The translations under genes and the position numbers were made by a program. Shown piece by piece: positions 44,466 through 55,100 of a stretch of DNA of 64,000 bases. A model generated the notes under the pieces. The model did no database searches. It saw only the letters and a list, made by a program, of their open reading frames with translations, and was not told where the DNA came from. Position 1 is the stretch's first letter. Every line of letters begins with the position of its first letter. This DNA is from Cyclobacteriaceae bacterium (GTDB lineage Bacteria; Bacteroidota; Bacteroidia; Cytophagales; Cyclobacteriaceae), in assembly GCA_016787755.1 (NCBI GenBank), contig JAEUUA010000013.1:1-64000 (forward strand), written 5' to 3'.

Positions 44466-45098
44466 ATGCTTCAACTTACTAATCTGAAAAAGACTTACGG
44501 TCAGCGCGTCATTCTTGATATTCGAGATCTCATACTTCCTGAAGGCGCACATTGGGTAAAAGGGAACAATGGTTCTGGAAAAACCTCTCTAATGAAAATT
44601 ATTGCAGGCATAAATCCGTTTGAAGGTAACGTGATCCTAAATGGGATTGGCTTAATCGAAAAACCTCTTGAATACAGGCAACTGGTTTCGTTCGCGGAAG
44701 CAGAGCCTTTGTTTCCTGGATTTCTAACCGGTTGGGATTTAATACGCTTTGTACAGCAAACACGTAAAGAAAAAGATGATGTTATTGAAGCACTTGTAGA
44801 ATACTTTGATATTCTGAGTTTTCTCCCCTATGCTGTTGGGACCTATTCGAGCGGCATGGTTAAGAAACTTTCTTTATTGCTACCGTTCATTGGTTCAGTA
44901 AAACTTGTACTACTCGATGAGCCACTCATTACTCTGGAAGATTCGTTCCTACCGAAATTATTTTCATTGATAAAGGAACGTCAAGCTCAGGGTGTCTCCT
45001 TTTTACTAAGTTCACATCAATCTTTTCATGAAAGTCAGTTCATACCCACTTCTAAAATTATTGTTGAAAATCAGACAGTAACATTGATTGAATCATGA
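44466..45098 (+). CDS. ABC transporter ATP-binding protein
   Basis: 210 residues. Walker A GNNGSGKT (33-40), Walker B VKLVLLDEP, and the switch His in LLSSHQSF. The signature reads YSSGMVKKLSL, where the usual LSGGQ is replaced; similar forms occur in export-type ATPases of the CcmA/bacitracin group. It overlaps the membrane partner by four bases (ATGA at 45095-45098), so the two form one transporter. Substrate unknown. Confidence 0.85.
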   Translation: MLQLTNLKKTYGQRVILDIRDLILPEGAHWVKGNNGSGKTSLMKIIAGINPFEGNVILNGIGLIEKPLEYRQLVSFAEAEPLFPGFLTGWDLIRFVQQTRKEKDDVIEALVEYFDILSFLPYAVGTYSSGMVKKLSLLLPFIGSVKLVLLDEPLITLEDSFLPKLFSLIKERQAQGVSFLLSSHQSFHESQFIPTSKIIVENQTVTLIES

Positions 45099-46204
45099 AT
45101 GCAATTTTGAAAGTACTGATCCAATCACTCGTGATACCATTCTATAAAAATCATGCAGGATTACTATTCTTTGTCTTCTTCATCATGTTTGGAATTATTG
45201 AGTCAACTCAGGTTAAACTCTATCATGAGTCACTGATTTATGGCACGCTAACTTCCGGTATCTTTCTTATTGTTGTACTGATTGTCTGGTTACTTTATTC
45301 GGTAAAAGCACTTCATTTTTTATTAAAGACATCCACAGAAGACTCCTATTTGTTTTTGCATAACATCGCTGTACTCCCTGCCCGCCTAAGCTTTTGGCAT
45401 TTTTTTATCATCGTTTTTCTCACATTTATTCCAGTGTTTGTCTATACCCTCATTATCTACTCCATTGGAATTCGAAATAGCTTTTATGAAGTAGTTGTAC
45501 TGATTTTCCTCTTTCAATTAGCGCTGTGGTTTCTTAGTGCGTGGATTCTTAATTATACAGCACGAACAAGGCACAAACCGGTCTTCATCACACTTCCCTC
45601 CCTTTCCTTACCTTTTCAGCAGACACTTCTGGGGATGTATGGAGCCTATCTTTTTAAAGAAGAAAAACCAGCGATCTTCCTGAGTAAAGTATGCTCTATT
45701 GTATTAATTTATCTTGTAAAAGAAACCTTAGAGGTTGGCGATGATTTTCGCTTTCTTGCTATCACCTGGATGTTTGCCATGCTATCGCATACTTTCCTGA
45801 TTCAAAAAATCAAAGTTTTCGAAGATCAATATTTGACTTGGACAAGAAATCTTCCGGTTGCGAGAACTCAAACTTTTTTGATGTATTTGCAGCTATATGC
45901 CTTCCTTATGATACCCGAAATGCTTTTGCTAACGGGTAGTATTGGAAAAGGATTAAATCCATTGCAAATGATATTACTACCCCTACTCTCAAGCGGCTTC
46001 CTGTTATCTATTCACAGTTATTTGTTTAAACGAAACCGGGACCCTGATCAATTTGTTACTTATTTGTTTTGGTTATTCATCGGTTGCTTTATGGTAGTGC
46101 TAAGCGAATTAGTTTGGGTGCTAGCTAATGTATTGATAGCAACCTCCTTTAAACTCTATTGGACGAGATACTATCGTTATGAGCGTAGCGTGACTATTTC
46201 CTAA
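45095..46204 (+). CDS. ABC transporter membrane protein (about ten helices)
   Basis: 369 residues, almost all hydrophobic helices (for example AGLLFFVFFIMFGIIES, IFLIVVLIVWLLYSVKAL, FWHFFIIVFLTFIPVFVYTLIIYSIG, MILLPLLSSGFLLSIHS). No family motif was recognised; identity as transporter permease follows from the four-base overlap with the ATPase gene. The last 11 bp overlap the convergent PorP/SprF gene. Confidence 0.7.
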   Translation: MNAILKVLIQSLVIPFYKNHAGLLFFVFFIMFGIIESTQVKLYHESLIYGTLTSGIFLIVVLIVWLLYSVKALHFLLKTSTEDSYLFLHNIAVLPARLSFWHFFIIVFLTFIPVFVYTLIIYSIGIRNSFYEVVVLIFLFQLALWFLSAWILNYTARTRHKPVFITLPSLSLPFQQTLLGMYGAYLFKEEKPAIFLSKVCSIVLIYLVKETLEVGDDFRFLAITWMFAMLSHTFLIQKIKVFEDQYLTWTRNLPVARTQTFLMYLQLYAFLMIPEMLLLTGSIGKGLNPLQMILLPLLSSGFLLSIHSYLFKRNRDPDQFVTYLFWLFIGCFMVVLSELVWVLANVLIATSFKLYWTRYYRYERSVTIS

Positions 46205-47213
46205 TAAATGTAGGGCAAGGAATAAACTTTTCTTTCTTTTTGGATTTGGTCTGCATCTGAATTCCCAGCTTATATTTCAAAGCAATTTCATGGGCGCCTC
46301 CTGAAATGGGCCCTAGTTCAGAAACAGTGAAGTCATAACTATAACCAATCTCCACCTTCTCAAACTGAAATCCTAAGATAATTACTACGGCATCCTGACT
46401 AATATTGTCCTTGACATTTTGCTGAATAGGGATACCGCGATACCACACACCAATCATCACCGGATCATAAAGAAAATGTACTCCCAAATCCAACTGATCA
46501 AATTTGCCTTGAGTCTTATAAACGAACGATGGTGCCAAAACAGAAATATGATCCTTCTTAAAAGGACCTCCATACATAGGAATGCGCACACCGCCATGCA
46601 AACTGGCTTTAAGAGGAATAACAGATTCTTGTTTGAGCAATGAACGATTTGGAGTGTTTAAATGACTGGCAGAAAATCCGATCCAAAAATTTTTGTTGTA
46701 TGCTAAAGCACCTGTATTAAAATCAAAGTAGCTTGACGATCCCAAGCTGTAAACGGCAGGATCATCACTTGGTACGTTGCCATCCGAATCAAATTGCAAT
46801 TGATCACCAAAAATTATTTTATTAATGTCTACGGAACGAAACGCGTAGCCAAAGTTTAGCCCAGCAGAAATAACCCATTTACTTGAGACATTCCATTTAT
46901 AGGAATACAAGAAATTAAACTGAGATGATTTCATTCCTGCCGTACCTGCCTGATCTACCGTTGCTAAAAAACCGATACCGCTATTATAGTGATACAAGTT
47001 ATAATCGTACGAGAAAGCATAAGTGACAAAGCCCCGTGCAGCATTGGGCCATTGATTTCTATAGTTGGCAATAAAGCGATGATCTTGGGTTGTACCTGTA
47101 AATGCCGGGTTCAGATAAAGAGGAGCTGAAAAGTATTGTGAAAACTGTGGATCTTGTGCGTTCACAAATAAAGCACTGAATACTAAGCAAACAATTATAT
47201 AAAATTTTTTCAT
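46194..47213 (-). CDS. PorP/SprF-family type IX secretion system membrane protein (second cassette)
   Basis: 339 residues with signal peptide ending FVNAQ and the family start DPQFSQYFSAPLYLNPAFTG. The body is an outer-membrane barrel (ANYRNQWPNAARGFVTYAFSYDY ... VEIGYSYDFTVSELGPISGGAHEIALKYKLG) ending IPCPTFIRK. PorP/SprF-like proteins are coded after substrates with a type B (CHU_C) sorting domain and are thought to anchor or help export them. The start overlaps the upstream adhesin stop by four bases. It is similar to the PorP/SprF protein at 51086-52117, so the pair probably arose by duplication. Confidence 0.9.
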   Translation of the reverse strand: MKKFYIIVCLVFSALFVNAQDPQFSQYFSAPLYLNPAFTGTTQDHRFIANYRNQWPNAARGFVTYAFSYDYNLYHYNSGIGFLATVDQAGTAGMKSSQFNFLYSYKWNVSSKWVISAGLNFGYAFRSVDINKIIFGDQLQFDSDGNVPSDDPAVYSLGSSSYFDFNTGALAYNKNFWIGFSASHLNTPNRSLLKQESVIPLKASLHGGVRIPMYGGPFKKDHISVLAPSFVYKTQGKFDQLDLGVHFLYDPVMIGVWYRGIPIQQNVKDNISQDAVVIILGFQFEKVEIGYSYDFTVSELGPISGGAHEIALKYKLGIQMQTKSKKKEKFIPCPTFIRK

Positions 47214-50200
47214 CTAATAAGATTTACATCCCCTACGCGAACAAATCGTTCACCATCTTCATAAGAAGCAGCTAGTTTATAGATATAAACATCTTGCTGA
47301 CATAACTTACCCTTATAGGTGCCATCCCAACCCAAGTCCGGGTCACGGCTTTCAAACAGGAGTTCGCCCCATCGATTAAAGATCAATAACTCAAACTCAA
47401 CAATACCCCTTGTTAGCGGTAAAAAAATATCGTTCCTACCATCACTCATTCCTCCACCACCGCTTGCACTTAGATTTGGCGAAAAGGCATTGGGAATTAA
47501 AACCTGCCCTCCCTTCTGAACTTTAACTGCGTTCACAAGAATTGTTGAATCCGCGCAATCAAATTGATTGAATGCTATAAGCTTAATGGTATAAAATCCT
47601 TCCTCTTTATATTTATGCTCGGGCTCAAAAGCGTTTGATGTTGCTCCATCTCCAAAATCCCAGATAAATCGCGAGGCATCCATACTTCGATTGTCCGTGT
47701 ACATAATACCCCCTGGTATATATACCAATCGAGGTTTAATGTCAAATTGTGCATTCGGGCGAGGAAATACTTCAATGATTGCTTGTTTGGTTTCAGTAAT
47801 CTTTTGCCCTGTAATATTAGATGCGGATAACGATACCGAGTACTTACCCGGTTGATAATAAGTGTGTGAAGGATTAATCATAGATGATGTTGACTGATCA
47901 CCAAAGTCCCATTGATAAGTTCCTGGATCAGCAAACTGTGATAAGTTGGTAAACTGAACTTTCAAAGGCGCACAGCCCGAAGCGGGATTATAACTAAAAT
48001 CGACTAGCGGTGGAATTGCTCTAATCTCAATTTGCTGGGCTTGTGTTTCCATGCAAACGTTGTTAGTTACTGTTAACCGGATAGTAAAAATTCCAAACGT
48101 TCCATACGTATGAGAATTTATTGTCGGATCAGTAGAAGTAGTTCCATCTCCAAAATCCCATTGATAAGTCCATGGACCGGGATTAGTTGTGTTGTTTATG
48201 GATACGGTGGACGCAGGTAATGATTGGCTTATGGGTGTGGCTGTAAAAGAAGCGTTTATGTTATCTCGTTTGGGGATATTAATCGATCGATTAGAAACCG
48301 GGCTTGCACAGTTGGCAAAGTTCCTTGTATCTAAAAAAAACTGCACAGCAATGTCTGGCGAAGCGGATGAAGGTCTGTTAAATACATGCTCGATTTGATC
48401 CGCAGTGGATGTTGCATCGACTGTAGGGATTCCATTTTCTGTAATCCGCCAATGGTAAGAAGACAATCCTTTTTGAATTGACACCAGTCTCACTCGCATG
48501 AGGCTGCAATCGAACTGAAGTGTATCAATAATAAATTGTGAGTTGGGAACCGGACTAATACGTATCGTTCGCGTAGAATCACCAAAACAACCAGAGGCTA
48601 AAGAAGTAAGCAGCGTAATTTGAAAATCTTTAATCGCCTGTGTAGTATTCATAAACTGATAGCTAAACGCAGGTGTGGTTCCTGAACTAATGTCATCAAT
48701 CAAGCCTGTGTTATCTCTAATTTGCCAGCGATACTCCAATGGATTTAACGACTGTGTTTCTGAATCCACTATAAAGTTTACCGTTCGTGGAGAACAGTTA
48801 TCATTGAATAGAGAATAATTTGTTGAGATAAATCCAGATCGTGTTCCGGGAAACACAGTAATACTAGCAACCGCGGAAATTGTTTCACAAGAATTTACGG
48901 TAACTGCGCGCAGTCGAACATCAAAGAGTTTATTAATTGTTGTTACGTTTTTAAAATCATAGGTAAAGATCGAAGTAAACAAGGGATCAGCAGGAAGTTG
49001 TGTGGCTATGGGTAAAAAACCTAATCCTTGTTTTTCGTCTACTTCCCAAACATAGCGATCGATCACATCGGGCTGACCAACAACAGAAGTATTTGTAAAA
49101 TTCACAGTAAGAATGCTACACCCTGAGGTAACATCAGGTGTAAAACTTGCGATAGGCAATGGATCAACAGTAACAGGCAAGATTAAAATATCGGAACAAT
49201 TTCCCTGACTTGCAGTTACTCGTAAGGCAACTTGATAAGTACCCGCTGTGCCCATCGATCGTGTAAAGCTACTTCGATTATCGAAAGCCGGGTCCTTTGA
49301 GAACGTTACTCCATCATAATTGAAATCCCATTCCCGTACCGTAATTGCCTCACCATTGATAGGTTGTAAAGTTGAACTTTCAGAAAATATAGTTAATCGT
49401 CCTTCACATTCGCGTGAAGCAGTGAAAAGTGGAACTGGTTTTTCAAAGACTCTAACACGTACTTCGTCAATTGTTTCGCATGAAGTAACATTATCACGAA
49501 TGATTAATCGAACCCGATAAATACCCCGATTGGTAAATGGCTGTTCGAATGGCCCAAGTGCTACCGTTGAAAATCCTGAAGCCGGCTCTTGCCTCACCAG
49601 GGCATTCAACTCGTTATAAAACTCCCATCGCCATTGCGTTGTGGCTGTAATTGAACCGACCGATCCGTCACTAAACCTTGCTTGAAAGGTTGCAAGCGGT
49701 GCATTTGCATTTTGACAAAAGTCAGGAGTGATTGCATTGTTTGATAGATCTGTAACTTGAATTCTGGCTATCAATGAAGGCGAGATGGTAATTAGTTTCT
49801 CAATAATGGCTACGCAATTTCCCGCTGCATTTTGATCCCGCACCGAAAGCCGAATCAATTTTTGCCCTGCAGTAGGATACGCAAAGATTGGATTTGTGTT
49901 ACTGGCCGTTGATATAGGAGCCCCCACTCCAGTCGAGTTGTCGTAGAACTGCCATGTATGGGCAAAGGATGCACCTGCAATACCCGGAGTTTCATTATCA
50001 AAATAAATATTGTCGCCTACACAAAATACAGATTGAACTGGGCCACCTGAGCCTCCCAATCTCGTTAGAAAATCGGGCTGAGGTGCAGGCACAATAACAA
50101 TTCGCGCTGTTGTAATTTGTGGAGCGTTATCCCCACTTATAAGGTTTCCATTAACCGGATTAAAAGGATTTGCATCTGCAAGATTATTGTCATATGCATT

Positions 50201-50944
50201 GCATTGATTCCAGTTTTTTAATGTGATCACAAACTCTTTTCCTAAATCGGCAGGAGTTGTTATTGGAATGTTTATCGGTAAGCTAACCTGGCCGGGGGCT
50301 ATCACGGGGTAAATTGGATTTCTCACAGGGGCAGGATCCAAATAGGGAAATCCACCTGGCAGTATCGTGTTTACACGAGCCCCGGAAATTTGATTGCCAA
50401 TTGGGCCTGTTCCATATAGCCATTGTATCCATCGTGGCTCATTATTCTCTCGCGTTGCGCGTGGAAAACAATTCCAAGTGCTATTATCTCTAAATGAAAT
50501 GTTAGCCGCATATCCCTGACATACCCTAACAACACTCGGGTTAATAGCTATAACATCATTGGTCCATACAATTACTTGCGTATTAATAGAAACAACACTT
50601 CCTCTGGGATTACATGCATTTGAGGCATCGATTACAACATCATAGCCGCAATTGATTGATGTGTTGGGATACGTGTGTGCAATAGTAACTCCTGATGGAC
50701 CGACTTGTGTAAATGTTTGTTCAGGCGTTCCATCACCCCATTGGATAAAATATTGTGTGCCTGGAACAGAAGAAAGATATAGCGTTTGAATGTTTACGGT
50801 AAATGGGGCACACCCACGGCTGCTAGTTAGGAATGCAAAGCCCGGTTCCATGATTCCGCCACATTGAGCAGATGATCTGAACCAAATAAAAATGGATAGT
50901 AAGAATACCCCAACAAATAAAAAATATTTCCTTTTCCGCACCAT
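47210..50944 (-). CDS. Type IX-secreted surface protein with PKD domains and CHU_C sorting domain
   Basis: 1244 residues. The signal peptide is MVRKRKYFLFVGVFLLSIFIWFR to SSAQ. PKD-type beta domains are seen near residue 71 (IQWGDGTPEQ) and in a row near 926 (WDFGDGTTST), 1008 (WDFGDQSTSS) and 1093 (WDFGDGATSN). The last 85 residues form the gliding-motility-associated C-terminal domain (FELLIFNRWGELLFES, LGWDGTYKGK, YIYKLAASYEDGER), a type B sorting signal for type IX secretion. It is thus probably a surface or released adhesin-like protein. The PorP/SprF gene follows with a four-base overlap. Confidence 0.88.
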   Translation of the reverse strand: MVRKRKYFLFVGVFLLSIFIWFRSSAQCGGIMEPGFAFLTSSRGCAPFTVNIQTLYLSSVPGTQYFIQWGDGTPEQTFTQVGPSGVTIAHTYPNTSINCGYDVVIDASNACNPRGSVVSINTQVIVWTNDVIAINPSVVRVCQGYAANISFRDNSTWNCFPRATRENNEPRWIQWLYGTGPIGNQISGARVNTILPGGFPYLDPAPVRNPIYPVIAPGQVSLPINIPITTPADLGKEFVITLKNWNQCNAYDNNLADANPFNPVNGNLISGDNAPQITTARIVIVPAPQPDFLTRLGGSGGPVQSVFCVGDNIYFDNETPGIAGASFAHTWQFYDNSTGVGAPISTASNTNPIFAYPTAGQKLIRLSVRDQNAAGNCVAIIEKLITISPSLIARIQVTDLSNNAITPDFCQNANAPLATFQARFSDGSVGSITATTQWRWEFYNELNALVRQEPASGFSTVALGPFEQPFTNRGIYRVRLIIRDNVTSCETIDEVRVRVFEKPVPLFTASRECEGRLTIFSESSTLQPINGEAITVREWDFNYDGVTFSKDPAFDNRSSFTRSMGTAGTYQVALRVTASQGNCSDILILPVTVDPLPIASFTPDVTSGCSILTVNFTNTSVVGQPDVIDRYVWEVDEKQGLGFLPIATQLPADPLFTSIFTYDFKNVTTINKLFDVRLRAVTVNSCETISAVASITVFPGTRSGFISTNYSLFNDNCSPRTVNFIVDSETQSLNPLEYRWQIRDNTGLIDDISSGTTPAFSYQFMNTTQAIKDFQITLLTSLASGCFGDSTRTIRISPVPNSQFIIDTLQFDCSLMRVRLVSIQKGLSSYHWRITENGIPTVDATSTADQIEHVFNRPSSASPDIAVQFFLDTRNFANCASPVSNRSINIPKRDNINASFTATPISQSLPASTVSINNTTNPGPWTYQWDFGDGTTSTDPTINSHTYGTFGIFTIRLTVTNNVCMETQAQQIEIRAIPPLVDFSYNPASGCAPLKVQFTNLSQFADPGTYQWDFGDQSTSSMINPSHTYYQPGKYSVSLSASNITGQKITETKQAIIEVFPRPNAQFDIKPRLVYIPGGIMYTDNRSMDASRFIWDFGDGATSNAFEPEHKYKEEGFYTIKLIAFNQFDCADSTILVNAVKVQKGGQVLIPNAFSPNLSASGGGGMSDGRNDIFLPLTRGIVEFELLIFNRWGELLFESRDPDLGWDGTYKGKLCQQDVYIYKLAASYEDGERFVRVGDVNLIR

Positions 50945-51085
50945 GCTTTAATCAATTTTTGGAATCGGTTAAAGCCAATCAAAGACTACCTAAATAGCTC
51001 CGATGCAATCGAATTATTATGAATACCAGACAATTAACTTATTGAGCCGACCAACGAAAGAAATTGAAGGATAAAGAGAAGTTAC

Positions 51086-52117
51086 CTAATTAGCCCAGAA
51101 GCTTTTCTTGGTATTGAACGTAGGGCATGGAATCATACGGTTTCTCTTTTTAACACCGCGGTGCAAAGGTTTGGCAACAAACTCATAAACAAGTGAAATT
51201 TCATGAGCTCCTCCAGACGTTGTTGATAATTCTGAGATTGAGAAGTCGTAACTATATCCAATCGTCATACTCTTTAGATAAATTCCCAGCGTAAGGATCA
51301 ATGCATCCTGATTTATCGTTCCAATATAATTTTGCTGGTATGGTTTACCACGATACCAGACTCCAATTGAGATGGGGTCAATGTGGTAATTCACACCCAG
51401 ATCTAATTGATTTATCCCCCCTTGCAATCTGTAGATAAACGATGGCGTTAAATACGAGGCGCGATCTAACTCACGCGGCCCTGACGATAATGATAATCGG
51501 GCACCTCCATGAATGGTAGTTTTCATAGGCAGTCTGTTTACATCACCCAGAATTGATAGGTTGGGGGTATTCATATGACCGAACGCTGCTCCAATCCATA
51601 AACTGCGACTATAAAAAAGAAAGCCGGATCCAAAATCAAAATATTGTTGATTCCCTAATTTTTGCAAATCCGGATCAAGCGATATCCCATCAAATTCCAA
51701 CCCATCCCCTAAACGAAGTTTACTTCTATCAAGCCCATTTATTCCGTAACCAAAATACAATCCAGGAGAAAAAACAATTTTATTATTGAGCCTTACTTTA
51801 TAACTATAATTCAACCCAACCGTTGTTGTTCGCCAGCCAGCTGATCCCATTTTATCAGTTGTAGCAAGTATACCAAAGCCGCTCTTCAACTCGTCAACGA
51901 ATATATCATAGCTTGCAGAGTAGGTTGAAAATGCTTGCGGTAAGTTAGGCCATTGAATGCGATGATTGATCGCCACTCGTTGTTGGGGAGTAATGCCAGT
52001 AAAGCCAGGGTTTAGGTACAGTGGCGCCTGATAATATTGAGAAAACTGGGGATCCTGAGCAAATCCAATATTTGCAAGGAGTAACAAACTACAAAGCCCC
52101 AGAATAATTTTCTTCAT
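51086..52117 (-). CDS. PorP/SprF-family type IX secretion system membrane protein (first cassette)
   Basis: 343 residues from ATG 52117, where MKKIILGLCSLLLLANIGFAQ is a signal peptide; the ATG at 52135 touches the upstream stop and adds six residues. The family pattern is strong: DPQFSQYYQAPLYLNPGFTGITPQQRVA, a barrel body, and MTIGYSYDFSISELSTTSGGAHEISLVYEF ending IPCPTFNTKK. It follows the giant adhesin gene by 18 bp and precedes the second adhesin by 141 bp. Likely partner for export or anchoring of the giant protein. Confidence 0.9.
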   Translation of the reverse strand: MKKIILGLCSLLLLANIGFAQDPQFSQYYQAPLYLNPGFTGITPQQRVAINHRIQWPNLPQAFSTYSASYDIFVDELKSGFGILATTDKMGSAGWRTTTVGLNYSYKVRLNNKIVFSPGLYFGYGINGLDRSKLRLGDGLEFDGISLDPDLQKLGNQQYFDFGSGFLFYSRSLWIGAAFGHMNTPNLSILGDVNRLPMKTTIHGGARLSLSSGPRELDRASYLTPSFIYRLQGGINQLDLGVNYHIDPISIGVWYRGKPYQQNYIGTINQDALILTLGIYLKSMTIGYSYDFSISELSTTSGGAHEISLVYEFVAKPLHRGVKKRNRMIPCPTFNTKKSFWAN

Positions 52118-52135
52118 GTTCTTAAAATTACACAT

Positions 52136-55100
52136 TTATCGAATCATGGTTACATCGCCAATTTGAGTAGATCGCTGTCCATCCGACAACCTGATAGTGA
52201 GTTTATAAACAAACACACCAGCCGGTAATAATCGTCCATTTTTGTCGTAACCATCCCAACCTACATTGGCACTATTACTTTCAAAGATCAAATTACCCCA
52301 TCGATCAAAAATCTGCATATTAAATTCCTCTGCGCCCTTTACAATCGGCAAGAACACGTCATTAAATGTCCCACTGCCGCCTGGTCCGGTTGAACCACCA
52401 CTTGGTCCATTCGGATTTGGTGTAAAAGCATTTGGCACTTTCGTAACCCCACCTTGCTTGGCTGTTACCTTTCTAATCAGCGTGTCGGTGCACACTAACC
52501 CCTGACCATGATCGTTGCGCGCAATCAATCTAACATCATAACGTCCCTCTACTTTGTAAATATATTTAGGTTCAATATCGAATGAAGTTCCTCCATCTCC
52601 AAAATCCCAATCATAATCAGTGGCACCGGTGCTGAAGTTAAAAGTGGTTAATTCTGAATCTGGTACAAACACAATTTCAGGACGTAGTTGAAACGAAGCC
52701 ACCGGGTTATCAAATACTTCGAAACCACCTTGTTGAGTATTTGCTACTTGTCCGGTTAATGAACTGGAAGTTGTTAGGAATATTGAGTAGCTGCCCGGAT
52801 TACTAATTCTAAAGATGGGTAGAACCGCATTTGATGTGGCCGCAACCCGACCGTTACTATCCACCACACGCCAATCCATAACATCACCCGTGGACGTATT
52901 TTCTGTAACTGTAAAGTCAGACGGAAAGCAGGCGCGCTGTGGATTTGCCTTAAAGGCAGCAACTAATGGAAGCAGCGGAATATTAATTGTTTTACTGAAT
53001 GTGCTTTCACATCCAAGGCCTGCAGTCTCAGCCGCTATGTTAACTACTTTTAACGAAATATCTCTTGAACCAGGCGTACTATAGTTAACTGAAAAGGGGC
53101 CTACTCCTGTTGCCGTTGACGGTGTCGAGTTCAAACCAAAGTTCCATTCATATCGGAATTGAGTTCCGTCAATAGGAACTGATGTATTCGTAAATGTTAC
53201 CGTTGAGTTTCCACCAATGAAAGGCGGCACCGTACCTTCATTAAAGCCGGCAGTAATGGCACGGTACACCGTTATCGGCATTACCACATTTGGAGCAGGA
53301 CAATTTCCATTATTAGCCTGATACACTACTTCATAAAGTATAGGATTCGTAGTTGATGTATTTACAAAATTGTAATTAACGTTAGGAGTAGTTCTGATAT
53401 CAATCTCCGTGGCAGTTCCCTGCACGCGATAGAACCAACGATGTGTGGTGGCACCAAAACTTTGATTAAAGAACTGAACATTTTCACCGCTGCAAATGAC
53501 CGAGCGATCTGGGAATGCATTGGTAATAATGGAAGGGAATATAGTTACATTTCTAGTTGTCGCTTTGAAACAACCTGGGAACGGAGCTGGTAATTGCGTT
53601 CTCAACGTAACTTTATATGTGATAGCTGCATTTGGATTTGGATTGGAGAATACATGCGAGATTGTATTATTTGGAATGGTGGTAGCCGCCAGGAAGACAT
53701 CATCTGGAGAACCATCAAACCATTGCCAGGTATATTCTGTACCGGCAACCTGATTGAATTGGAACGTTGCGTTATAAGGACCACACGAAGAAGCTGGCCC
53801 AACAATACTGAAATTTGCATCCGTCTCTCCTACCGTAACGGTGACGGATTGACCAACTGGCGTGAATCCACAATTAAACACATCCTTTACAGAAACTAAC
53901 GAATACGTTGTAGTAGCTGTTGGTGTAACTTGAATTACCTTAAAGTTACCCGCATTGTTTACTGTAATGTTTGATACACCATCATTATAAACAAACTGGA
54001 AAGGTGCCTGACCATCAAGCTGAATAATCAAGAATTCCGAACTTCCCTTACAAATACTTGAACTTGTATTAACAAACTGAGCGTTTATCTGTGGCGCTAC
54101 CGTAACGATCATAATTTTTTGATCGCCAGGGCAAGAACCTGGTCCTGTTGGTGTAATGGAGTACGTTAGGCTTGCTTGAGAGCCTGTTGTATTGGTCAAC
54201 GGTTGGTTGATAACATTACCTGATCCGGTTGGCGGCACTCCCAAACCACTTGGGTCATCCACGGTCCAATCAAAAGTTGTTCCTGCCACGGTGCTGTTCA
54301 AAGGCACATTCAACGTACCACCATGACAGACGGTCACCATAGTTGGCAACCCAACAAACTTAGGTTTGGGATTTACGACTACCCCAATTACAATCGGTGT
54401 ACCATTACAGCCATTCACCCTAGGTGTAACTGTATAGGTAACCGTCTCAGGAATATTTCCATTATTAAATAAGGTTTGGAAAATTAGATTACCAGCTCCA
54501 TTACTTGCTCCGGCAATTGTTGCCGGGGCTGAAACAGTCCAGATCGCAACCGTATTTGCCACGTCTGGTGTAAGAGTTATATTAACAAATTCTCCACTGC
54601 AAATATCAGGCTGTGCACTTGCTACTATGGTGGGATTTGGATTAACTGTAATGGTAACAACTACATTATCTCCAACACACCCTAAGCCACCTATTATCTT
54701 CGGCTGGAAGGTATAGGTCACAGTTTGAGTTGAAGTGGTGGGATTATCCAATACGTCTGTAAGTGACGATCCTGGATTGAATAACGTTCCTACCGCTGAC
54801 ATGCCTGTGACACCACCAGTCGGTGTTGCACTTAATAATTCGAATCTCACATTACCCCCGGATGGAACTGCAGTACTATTGAGCGTAACACTGGTTGCCA
54901 CCCCTTCACATCTTGTTTGCACAGTTGGAGAAGGCACTAATTTTGGTTTTGGATCAACGGTGACAACAACCGTAGCAGCTGGGGCAATACTAGAGCAACC
55001 TGCTCCATTTCGTGCACTATTAGCATTTGCCGTAATGGTATAGGTAACTGTAGCCGGGTTATCAGAATTATTTACTAATGCATCGGTAATTTTATAATTC

